Of a DNA stretch of 32,525 nt, positions 9,001-15,027 are shown piece after piece. Every line of letters starts with the position of its first letter. Position 1 is the stretch's first letter. Position numbers and translations under genes: made by a program. The notes beneath the pieces were generated by a model. That model saw nothing but the letters and a program-made list of their open reading frames with translations, was not told the origin of the DNA and searched no databases. Source of the DNA: Bacteroidia bacterium (GTDB lineage: Bacteria > Bacteroidota > Bacteroidia > J057 > JANWXU01). The DNA lies in contig JANWXU010000035.1 of NCBI GenBank assembly GCA_025057395.1, positions 1 through 32,525 of the forward strand, given 5' to 3'.

Positions 9001-11497
9001 AAAGAACCTGTGTGTTATTGTTTCTTGGTCCCAAGTACTCTAAAGATATAGGTTGGGCAGTGCAATAGGGTGGGGAACTAATTCGCAAAGGAAGCCTCGA
9101 AGGGGGAGCAATAACTTTCAAGTTACGGGTGTAGAGATTGCTTGAGCATCCGTCTTGAATAGCAATTAGTTCAATTGTATAATTTCCTGCAGCACTGAAC
9201 CTAACGGGTGGAGGAACAGCCTCTTCACTCTGAGCAGGATTACCACCTGGAAAGCGCCAAAAGTAGATAGTTCCGGGTTGGACAGAGGAGGTAAGAGTGA
9301 AATTGGCAGCAGCGTAGGTACATATAGAATCGGGACCACTAAATTGCGCTGATGGTTTAGGCAATATTTTAACTGTTAGAGAAACTTGAACAGCAGTACA
9401 AGGAGGCAAAGGAGTAGCAATAAGTTGAGTGGTTACAACTCCAGGAGCATTCCACTTATTAATAATAGGACCAGCACCACTTGCGCTGGTTAGTTCGGCA
9501 TTTCCCGAAAAATTCCATGTATATATCACCCCAGGCTCAGGATTAGTTATTGAAAATACAACCGCTTGTCCTACACAAGCTTCAGAAGTGTTTACAATAA
9601 CATTAGGTACCGCTGTACGCCTAACATTAATAAGAATAGGAGCAAAATTAGAAATAGAGCAACGTGCAGCAGCAGGGAAATCACGCAAAATAACCGATGT
9701 TATTTGTAAGGTAGCGCTTTGCGATAAAGCAGGAATAGGGAAACTAAATTCTCCATTACCTGCTCCTAGCAAGGGGGACTGAGGTTGACCGTCTAAAGTA
9801 TAATTGATTTGCCAACGATAAGATTGATTTTGACAGCTCACCCCAGAAATACGAAAAGGCAAGCGAAAGGGCGCCCCAGCACACGGCAAAGAGTCAATTG
9901 GAAGAGGCTCTATAGATACTGTTTCAAAAACTTGTACTCTGTGGATAACACAAAACTTGGTTGCAGAATCACAAAACTCACGCACGCCTGCCATTTGACT
10001 AATAATTTGTTTTTCTCCGCACGTAGGAAAAGCTACCTCTAAATAGGGCACCGAAGTAGGGGGCGTTGGCAAAACGCCTTCTACCAACCAAGAAAATCTA
10101 TCTACTTCGAAAAGTGATCGAGCTCGAAAAATAAGAGTTTCCCCTTTACAGGCATATCTAGGCCCTTGAATTTGAAAAGCTGCGTCTACTATACTAGCAG
10201 CCCCGGCATATCCATAGGAATCTATATCTGCATTCCCATATACACTAGCAATAAAACCAGTGCCTGCAGAACGTATAGTTGAGTTACCGGGTGGAATAGG
10301 GGAACGGGCATGTACAAAATTATCATTACCAATTACTGGTAGCCATTGTAGAGGTCCACAAGTGCAAGTAATATTACTTTCATTACCCCGGGCAGTAACA
10401 ATACTTGTAAAATGAGTCCAGGGGGCACCTAAATTCATTCCACTGATAGTAACTTCTTTAATAGCAAGTTCATCGACAGGCGGAAGTAAAATAAAAAAAG
10501 GGTCTGTATTCAGGTCTGTACTTTGTCCTTTATTGAAGTGACCGCAAAGAATAGGTTTATTAGATTTTACAGCTATGCCATTATTACCTGATGGGACTTC
10601 AAAGGTGTAAGTTTGCCCACATTGAAGAACAATAGGGGAATTATTACCAATTATTACTCGAGTATCGTTAGCGGCGGCTAATATTTTGCCAATATCTCCA
10701 ATTTGGCGTGCTGCAAAGGGAGAAAAGACAAATTGTTGACCCCAAAAGCTAATAGGAGGCATTTGCTCTACTAAGTGGTCACGAGCACCTGTGCCTCCTA
10801 AATTTGTCCAAACATGACCCGCAAATACAGCAAAGGGAGCAGCAGCACAACCTAGAGCCCGCACGCGGGTTCCCGATAAATCACCCCCTTCAGAACGTAG
10901 GCGTAATAATTCACCTGCTTGCAAAGTTACAGTATAGGTATTTCCAGCCTGCCAGTTATTACAAAGAGGTGCTGTGGGAGTAATTTCAAGAACCGTATTG
11001 TTATACGGTGCCACTATCATAAACTGTTGATTAGCTATGCCATTAGGGGTAGGGTTATTTTGCGTTTCTCCATGAGTTAAAATGTAATAATCAATGCCAA
11101 GAGTAGAAATAGGATAAATAATAGCAGCGTCGCTTGAATTATCGGCTTTGTTGAGCGCAAAAACTGCAATGCTATCTTGGGCAACAATACGTATAGCTTT
11201 TTTTTCAATTTGTCCACAACTGCTTATGTGAGCTAGGTTATTAGGCAAAGTTATAGAGGTAGTAGTATTGGCAGCCAAAGTAAAATTTTGGGACCAACCC
11301 ATGCCCGGTATACTCACTGTACCCGAAGTATTTACAGCAGCACTTAGATGTATAGATAAGCTTACATTTCGGTTGGTATTGTGCATAAAACCTAGCCAAA
11401 ACTCCTTACCCTTTGTAGAAATTGCTTGCGCCCAGAGGGAAGAGCAAGAAAGAAAGAAAGAAAGAAAAAAATGAAGTGTAAAGGATTTAAAAGACAT
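6017..11497 (-). CDS. Large secreted IgGFc-binding-like surface protein with Ig/PKD-like and fibronectin III modules
   Basis: 1826 residues. A signal peptide ends in SLWA before QA (residues 23-25). The mature N-terminus, about residues 27-440, has the pattern of the bacterial IgGFc-binding N-terminal domain: STKGKEFWLGFMHN, later QFMIVAPYNNTVLEITP, AGELLRLRS and DHLVEQMPP. Residues about 445-1560 are a series of beta-sandwich modules of 80-100 residues with paired cysteines (PKD/Ig-like). About 1563-1826 are three fibronectin III-like modules (for example LQWSSVEGAKGYRVSLEF). No recognisable type A or type B T9SS C-terminal domain is present; the protein stops inside the last fibronectin-like strand. 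A surface or extracellular adhesin is the likely role; antibody binding should not be assumed from the domain name. The signal-peptide codons contain a four-base tandem repeat. Confidence 0.85.
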   Translation of the reverse strand: MSFKSFTLHFFLSFFLSCSSLWAQAISTKGKEFWLGFMHNTNRNVSLSIHLSAAVNTSGTVSIPGMGWSQNFTLAANTTTSITLPNNLAHISSCGQIEKKAIRIVAQDSIAVFALNKADNSSDAAIIYPISTLGIDYYILTHGETQNNPTPNGIANQQFMIVAPYNNTVLEITPTAPLCNNWQAGNTYTVTLQAGELLRLRSEGGDLSGTRVRALGCAAAPFAVFAGHVWTNLGGTGARDHLVEQMPPISFWGQQFVFSPFAARQIGDIGKILAAANDTRVIIGNNSPIVLQCGQTYTFEVPSGNNGIAVKSNKPILCGHFNKGQSTDLNTDPFFILLPPVDELAIKEVTISGMNLGAPWTHFTSIVTARGNESNITCTCGPLQWLPVIGNDNFVHARSPIPPGNSTIRSAGTGFIASVYGNADIDSYGYAGAASIVDAAFQIQGPRYACKGETLIFRARSLFEVDRFSWLVEGVLPTPPTSVPYLEVAFPTCGEKQIISQMAGVREFCDSATKFCVIHRVQVFETVSIEPLPIDSLPCAGAPFRLPFRISGVSCQNQSYRWQINYTLDGQPQSPLLGAGNGEFSFPIPALSQSATLQITSVILRDFPAAARCSISNFAPILINVRRTAVPNVIVNTSEACVGQAVVFSITNPEPGVIYTWNFSGNAELTSASGAGPIINKWNAPGVVTTQLIATPLPPCTAVQVSLTVKILPKPSAQFSGPDSICTYAAANFTLTSSVQPGTIYFWRFPGGNPAQSEEAVPPPVRFSAAGNYTIELIAIQDGCSSNLYTRNLKVIAPPSRLPLRISSPPYCTAQPISLEYLGPRNNNTQVLWYFGQNAIPTSAQGPGPHRVAFNFSPTPVTIELKVIESTCARDTLFSISIIDTPKVKLLTSARKVCTGSLLTVEAVPEVGSNVTNYNWLCEGCQATPYPFTTAGPFFISWQRPGITQVVLRAENQGCVANIPVSIEVLPTPTADFLLSDSVCVGAPFFLTYTGNAPLNEKTIFHVICDNCTHSMHIGATPNPLEGWQVETEGTHSIRLIVEQEGCRSERVASFKSYFLPLSLSSNTPICSGQNLILTAQSISDVIVFWEGPQNFSAMGRIIEFPNSSPSRSGKYVAQGIYNQCRTEKKSVDILVRALPSPPWVIGDTILCNGKDINLQAFTSSQAQIFWKTPEGKISYINPLIIPNAGVENSGKYAVIAVQSGCTSETTFYSLRVIQAEPIRVEKTILERCGIGPITFTVLANPSYSVMLSDTAGILLQWKRTSPFIFSLFQPLSSYIVQGRSPEGCTTSPIRLQTQVHPLPAPPSVTSIRTCGAPPGVITFTPNFSLATSNFKYLLYEKNQSIELPPLAISEPLPPYQLSVLQMEREKEYHVWSVDKATGCTSAVPASVVATFVQLPTLKAEGSTRCGGGRLTFTLLLENGVGDSVFLYAEPTQAQLLAKWNLEGTYSLPVFTTPIITQTTTFYLAAQNKECGFSPVVPLVLEVIPLLELQTQLQYFPNAEEAAWLRVMVRGGFPPYRYQIEPQGWQTEPLIGPLLPGQYLLRVADSRNCIAEKSINVVAYSCSAPRQLEWRSANGIHTTPLYLQWSSVEGAKGYRVSLEFLSTIVTYYTEDTVLMLNGLLPNQTYKASVQTICTSNQESKEKATLRVQTIPCLAVQDWNIQISSVQVESRWRQDSLHSFYWLLVQRQGRNVQDTILLTQPSFTLTNLQGGSTYILRLIPLCAGGSIIGEMSEKIITLNSECFTPSRLRYENAALHWQVDLPGEGEVMLRYRLYGTNNWIYINTSSPWLTSGLQVGRTYEAQVRKICELGKFSSWSPSIIFTP
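11446..11464 (-). repeat. Tetranucleotide tandem repeat in signal-peptide codons of the large adhesin
   Basis: On the + strand four consecutive AAAG units are preceded by AAG, giving 19 bases, and followed by a run of seven A (11465-11471). Read in the gene's direction this is repeated TTTC/CTTT that encodes the hydrophobic core FFLSFFLS at about codons 10-17. Adding or losing one unit shifts the frame within the first 20 codons and would switch the 5.5-kb gene off, the usual architecture of a slipped-strand phase-variable gene. Confidence 0.7.
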
Positions 11498-11520
11498 AGC
11501 AACGTTTCCAAACTTTCAGA

Positions 11521-11542
11521 TAGAATAGCTATAGAATAGCTA
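11521..11542. repeat. Two tandem 11-bp direct repeats upstream of the large adhesin
   Basis: TAGAATAGCTA occurs twice without a gap (11521-11531 and 11532-11542), 24-45 bases upstream of the adhesin start codon at 11497. The position would suit an operator or a leader element for that gene; no regulator can be named. Confidence 0.6.
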
Positions 11543-11545
11543 CTA

Positions 11546-11566
11546 AGGTTTATTCAAAATAAACCT
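11546..11566. repeat. 9-bp inverted repeat with 3-base loop upstream of the large adhesin
   Basis: AGGTTTATT (11546-11554) and AATAAACCT (11558-11566) form a perfect hairpin around CAA. It lies just outside the 11-bp direct repeats, between the divergent adhesin and tRNA promoters. It could be a protein-binding palindrome or an RNA hairpin in the adhesin leader. It has no T-run after it on either strand, so it does not look like a terminator. Confidence 0.55.
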
Positions 11567-11612
11567 AAATTTAAGAGGTAAGCCTTCCAGGGTCAATTTT
11601 TTTGAAAAAAAT

Positions 11613-11644
11613 TTGCAAGCAATGCTGCTTTTTACCTATCTTTG
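11613..11644 (+). promoter_or_regulatory. Bacteroidota-type promoter of the tRNA cluster (TTG - 21 bp - TATCTTTG)
   Basis: TTG at 11613-11615 and TATCTTTG at 11637-11644 match the -33 and -7 elements of the primary sigma factor of Bacteroidota (TTG, about 19-21 bp, TAnnTTTG). The predicted start would fall about 6-10 bases later, directly before the 5' end of tRNA-Ser at 11661. This is the best promoter match I found in the window. Confidence 0.75.
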
Positions 11645-11660
11645 CCTCGTAATAATCACC

Positions 11661-11749
11661 GGTGAGGTGGCTGAGCGGTCGAAAGCGGCAACTTGCTAAG
11701 TTGTTGTAGGGCCAAAACCCTACCGTGGGTTCGAATCCCACCCTCACCG
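11661..11749 (+). tRNA. tRNA-Ser (anticodon GCU)
   Basis: An 89-base class II tRNA. Acceptor arms GGTGAGG and CCTCACC pair, with discriminator G. The anticodon loop TTGCTAA (anticodon GCT at 11695-11697) sits on stem GCAAC/GTTGT. A long variable arm (TAGGG ... CCCTA) and T-arm GTGGG-TTCGAAT-CCCAC follow. It reads AGC and AGU codons. CCA is not encoded. Confidence 0.97.
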
Positions 11750-11799
11750 CTGTATAGTTGTATAGTATAATAGTATAAAGGAGTTCTTTTCAAGCACAT

Positions 11800-11874
11800 C
11801 GAGGCATAGCGCAGTCCGGCTAGCGCACCTGCTTTGGGAGCAGGGGGTCGCAGGTTCAAATCCTGCTGCCTCGA
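11800..11874 (+). tRNA. tRNA-Pro (anticodon UGG)
   Basis: Acceptor arms CGAGGCA and TGCCTCG pair perfectly, with discriminator A. The anticodon stem CCTGC/GCAGG encloses TTTGGGA (anticodon TGG at 11835-11837), and the T-arm is GCAGG-TTCAAAT-CCTGC. CCA is not encoded. The 50-base spacer after tRNA-Ser is AT-rich and holds two copies of TGTATAGT (11751-11766). Confidence 0.97.
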
Positions 11875-11913
11875 CTTTGGCTATTAAAAATACACCAAAG
11901 ATAAGTTAGATAA

Positions 11914-11987
11914 GGTTCCGTAGCTCAACCGGATAGAGCAACAGATTTCTAATCTGTCGGTTGCAGGTTCGAGTCCTGCCGGAATCA
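11914..11987 (+). tRNA. tRNA-Arg (anticodon UCU)
   Basis: Acceptor arms GGTTCCG and CGGAATC pair with one G-U wobble, discriminator A. The anticodon stem ACAGA/TCTGT encloses TTTCTAA (anticodon TCT at 11948-11950), and the T-arm is GCAGG-TTCGAGT-CCTGC. It reads AGA/AGG. CCA is not encoded. The spacer before it has a short hairpin, CTTTGG (11875-11880) with CCAAAG (11895-11900), perhaps a processing signal in a joint transcript. Confidence 0.97.
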
Positions 11988-12603
11988 CTCTCCCAAAAAC
12001 TCTTTATCTACACCTACCACCTACCTAAATTATCCAATTAAAAGATAACAATAAGCAGCACAAGCCTATATTTACGAATTAATTTGTCTATATTTGAAGG
12101 GTACATGTTATTCTCTAGTTAGCCTTAAAGGATAAGCTTGTTGCATTTTTAATACTTAAAATTTTAATACTTAAAAAAAGAATACGAGTGGTACTTTTTA
12201 TTTTCATTTTTTATCTCAATTAGCATTGTGAGTCACCTAAAAAGACCCAATAGTTTGAATTTTTGAATTACTGTGTAGTTTCAACTAGAAATAAAATATA
12301 GATAGTGAAGCTGAGTGGATTCAACTATGTTCTGTCGCTAACGTTAGTGGAGCAGCTTGAATTTATAGATAAGGGCTCTTGCCCCCTTCTTTCGGCTCAT
12401 AACTCTCAAAGAGGTTTTACTAACAAGGCTCACCTATGGTTCTAGTGTTCGAAAAAACTTTCTTAATAAAGAAAAAGCCATAGACTACAAAATGTCGCAT
12501 AGAAGTGAAAGACAAAAGCATAGAAATAAAATTACTCCGAAGCTGTGAGAAAAAATTATTTATCTTAAAAAAGTAGTTTTACTGCAATAGAAAGAAAGAT
12601 AGA
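11988..12603. other. Gene-free 616-bp stretch; candidate structured RNA at about 12300-12485
   Basis: No convincing reading frame is present. A TATATTTG (12089-12096) matches the -7 promoter element on the + strand but has no good -33 partner. From about 12300 to 12440 the sequence is clearly less AT-rich than its flanks and full of short complementary segments: AAGCTG (12308-12313) with CAGCTT (12353-12358), the palindrome CTAACGTTAG, GGGC-TCTT-GCCC (12373-12384), and CTATGG (12434-12439) with CCATAG (12478-12483) enclosing a second small stem. I could not match it to tmRNA, RNase P RNA, SRP RNA or a riboswitch. A non-coding RNA or a long leader of the following gene is possible but unproven. 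Confidence 0.3.
12147..12176. repeat. Two tandem 15-bp palindromic units
   Basis: TTTTAATACTTAAAA is repeated exactly, head to tail (12147-12161, 12162-12176). Each unit is an inverted repeat, TTTTAA and TTAAAA around TAC. Two adjacent palindromes in an intergenic region resemble a double operator, but low-complexity AT sequence is an alternative. Confidence 0.5.
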
Positions 12604-13686
12604 ATGAGAAACCTTCTCATACCTCAAAATTGGATTAAATTCTGTGTTTCAATTATCGGAGCCTCCTTATTATATATATTATCTGCCTATAGCCAAGAAA
12701 CTATAGTAGTATATAAAGTAATATTTTTGAAAGGTACCATACTAAAAAATGGTACACAAAAGTTAGAAATAGGAAATGAAATTACAGATAAAGATAAGTT
12801 TGACTTAATAGAGCCTGATGCCACCTTTTCAGCATATAATTCTCAAAAGGGAAAAATTACCTATACCAAGAATGGAATAAGGTTTGAGCCTACTCATGGC
12901 ACTGCAGGAGCAACACGGGGTAGCGACACTTATTTTTGTTATTTCAACCTATTTGAAACTAGAGAGATTGATAAACAAAATACAAAAGTTACTCCTATAG
13001 ACGTTATTTCGCCCCAGGTTAATGGTTCAGTAGTAATTTCTCAAGATTCTTCTTTTAAAATTACCAAGGGTAGAAGATTACCTTATGACTTTATGATTTT
13101 CTACTATGCCCTAATTGATTTTTGCAAACCTTCCTGCTGTAAATGTAGAGAAGATTCTATTGAGCACTTTTTTTCCACCTACCAAGCGCAATTTTACCTA
13201 CGCGTGAAAGAAGCAGGAAATGTTAAAATACCCATAACCCGTACTCAAAATAAACTTCTTTTGAATAAAAACTTACTGCATAACCACAAACTTATACAAG
13301 CCTACAAAGCTAATAAGATGGAAGAGATTGACTTCTGGATAGAACTAGAAATTAATAAGCCTATGATTTCTAGTGAATTAGAAGGATGCTTTTCCAGCGA
13401 AGCAACCGGGCAAAGCTCCGATGCTATGCGTCCTAAACCACCACTGAGCATTCCCTTTCAACCTATTCTTTATAGCAATTTAGACATGAAAGTACGTGAA
13501 GGAATGCGTGAAGAAATAAAGTCTCAATTGCGAAAAATTCCTTATAGCTTTTCTGCACAGTTAGTGCTACTATCTATTCAAGAATATTTGAAACAAGAGA
13601 AAAATATATTAGTAAATTTAGAGGATTTGTATAACTTTCTAAAGTTTAATTTTACAGAAGAGCTTATATCGCGTAAGATGCTCTAA
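12604..13686 (+). CDS. Exported protein of unknown function
   Basis: 360 residues. A signal peptide (hydrophobic residues about 12-28) ends in AYS before Gln31. The first mature 60 residues are a beta-rich segment (VVYKVIFLKGTILKNGTQKL, then EIGNEITDKDKFDL), similar in feel to small FecR/SH3-like domains at the N-terminus of many Cytophagales hypothetical proteins. The middle holds a Cys cluster CKPSCCKCRED, which could bind a metal or form disulfides. The C-terminal third is helical and charged. I do not recognise the family. It lies 7 bases before the LRR gene and probably shares a transcript with it and surE. Confidence 0.75.
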   Translation: MRNLLIPQNWIKFCVSIIGASLLYILSAYSQETIVVYKVIFLKGTILKNGTQKLEIGNEITDKDKFDLIEPDATFSAYNSQKGKITYTKNGIRFEPTHGTAGATRGSDTYFCYFNLFETREIDKQNTKVTPIDVISPQVNGSVVISQDSSFKITKGRRLPYDFMIFYYALIDFCKPSCCKCREDSIEHFFSTYQAQFYLRVKEAGNVKIPITRTQNKLLLNKNLLHNHKLIQAYKANKMEEIDFWIELEINKPMISSELEGCFSSEATGQSSDAMRPKPPLSIPFQPILYSNLDMKVREGMREEIKSQLRKIPYSFSAQLVLLSIQEYLKQEKNILVNLEDLYNFLKFNFTEELISRKML

Positions 13687-13693
13687 ACTTGCA

Positions 13694-14212
13694 ATGAAAA
13701 AAATTCTTCTCAACATAATATATCTATACTTAAGGCTAGCAGCTGCGGCTTATTGCCAAGAAATTCCTATATTTCCCTCGCACGAGCTTGAAAAATATCC
13801 TTTGCATACCCAACTCCACAAAGCTTTACAAAAACCTAACGAAGTACTTCGTTTAGACTTATCCCAACAGCAACTAAAAAAAATACCACCTGAGGTCTTT
13901 CTTTTTCCTAATCTTCAAGAACTAAATTTAAGTGAAAATCAAATTTCAGAACTACCTCCTACAATTAGTCAACTAAAAAATTTAAGATATTTAAATTTGT
14001 ACAAAAATAAGCTTAGAACTATTCCCGCTGAAATTGTAGAATTAAGAAAATTGGAAGTTCTACTACTTGGTAAAAATCGTATAGAACTATTGCCCTCAAG
14101 CATAAGAGGATTAAAAAAGCTAGTTTATCTAGATGTAAGTGGGAATAATTTAAGTACTTATGAAATTGATTATTTGTATAAACATTTACCTAATTGTACC
14201 ATTCGGCACTAA
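13694..14212 (+). CDS. Small exported leucine-rich-repeat protein
   Basis: 172 residues with a signal peptide ending AAAAYC before Gln22. Residues about 50-155 contain five repeats of about 23 residues with the LxxLxLxxNxLxxLPxxI pattern (for example LQELNLSENQISELPPTI), that is, bacterial/plant-type LRRs closed by a C-terminal cap segment. LRR proteins of this kind mediate protein-protein contacts in the periplasm or at the surface; the partner is unknown. It follows the previous gene by 7 bases, and its stop shares one base with the surE start (TAATG), so the three genes look translationally coupled. Confidence 0.85.
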   Translation: MKKILLNIIYLYLRLAAAAYCQEIPIFPSHELEKYPLHTQLHKALQKPNEVLRLDLSQQQLKKIPPEVFLFPNLQELNLSENQISELPPTISQLKNLRYLNLYKNKLRTIPAEIVELRKLEVLLLGKNRIELLPSSIRGLKKLVYLDVSGNNLSTYEIDYLYKHLPNCTIRH

Positions 14213-15027
14213 TGAAATCCAATAAAAAACTAGAGATCCTTATTTGTAACGATGATGGCATTACAGCACCAGGTATCTACCACCTCATTCAAGCAGCAAA
14301 AGAATTTGGTAACCTAACTATCGTTGCTCCCGACTCACCCCAAAGCGGCATGGGGCACGCCATAAGCGTTGGCAAACCACTGCGTCTGAATAAAGTACAT
14401 TTAGAGGGCGAAACCGAGGGGTGGGCTTGCTCAGGAACTCCAGTAGATTGTATCAAGTTAGCTACCGGAGTCATACTGAAACATAAGCCCGACCTCATAC
14501 TTTCCGGCATTAACCATGGAGCTAATTCTTCTATTAATATTTTTTATTCGGGTACTATGTCTGCTGCTATAGAGGGGGCCATAGAAGGAATTCCTTCCAT
14601 GGGCTTTTCTCTACTAAATTGGAGTATGGATGCTGATTTTACTGCTTCTAAAGAAATAGTAAAAATTCTATTGCAAAAATTCTTAGAAAATCCATTTCCA
14701 CCACATGTGGCACTAAATGTAAATATTCCCGACCTACCCTTTGAAAGAATCAAAGGAATTCGTATTACTCGACAAGCTCAAGGAAGATGGGTAGAAGAAT
14801 TTGATCATAGAAAAGACCCTTACGGAAGAGACTACTATTGGCTTACAGGAAAATTCTGCTTAGAAGAAGAGGGGGAAGATACAGATATCTGGGCATTAGA
14901 AAATGGATATGTTTCAGTTTGCCCTGTAGAAATTGATGCTACTGCTCATCATGCTATTCCTTCTTTCAATATGTGGCGCCTCCCCCATCATTTTGAACAT
15001 CCTTCTCAAGTAGAGGAGAAATTTTAG
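14212..15027 (+). CDS. surE: 5'/3'-nucleotidase SurE
   Basis: Dephosphorylates nucleoside 5'- and 3'-monophosphates in stationary phase and stress; cytosolic, metal-dependent. The ATG at 14212 (271 residues) gives the family N-terminus; an upstream ATG at 14194 lies inside the LRR gene and is less likely. Metal-binding residues are visible: Asp14/Asp15 in CNDDGITAPG, Ser45 in APDSPQSGMGHAIS and Asn101 in LSGINHGANSS. The GTPVDC motif follows Trp71. Family proteins are usually about 250-265 residues, so it is full length with a slightly longer tail. The last 62 bases overlap the 3' end of the ABC ATPase gene on the other strand. Confidence 0.97.
   Translation: MKSNKKLEILICNDDGITAPGIYHLIQAAKEFGNLTIVAPDSPQSGMGHAISVGKPLRLNKVHLEGETEGWACSGTPVDCIKLATGVILKHKPDLILSGINHGANSSINIFYSGTMSAAIEGAIEGIPSMGFSLLNWSMDADFTASKEIVKILLQKFLENPFPPHVALNVNIPDLPFERIKGIRITRQAQGRWVEEFDHRKDPYGRDYYWLTGKFCLEEEGEDTDIWALENGYVSVCPVEIDATAHHAIPSFNMWRLPHHFEHPSQVEEKF

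Noticed and set aside
9429-9782. 117-residue reading frame on the + strand inside the large adhesin
   Set aside because: It lies wholly antisense to well-supported domains and has no family features.
11656-11859. Small reading frame on the minus strand across the tRNAs
   Set aside because: It is the antisense of tRNA-Ser and tRNA-Pro; the translated product is the familiar artefact seen over tRNA genes.
12421-12480. A fourth tRNA, suggested by GTTCGAAA at about 12447
   Set aside because: No acceptor stem, anticodon arm or proper T-stem can be built around it.
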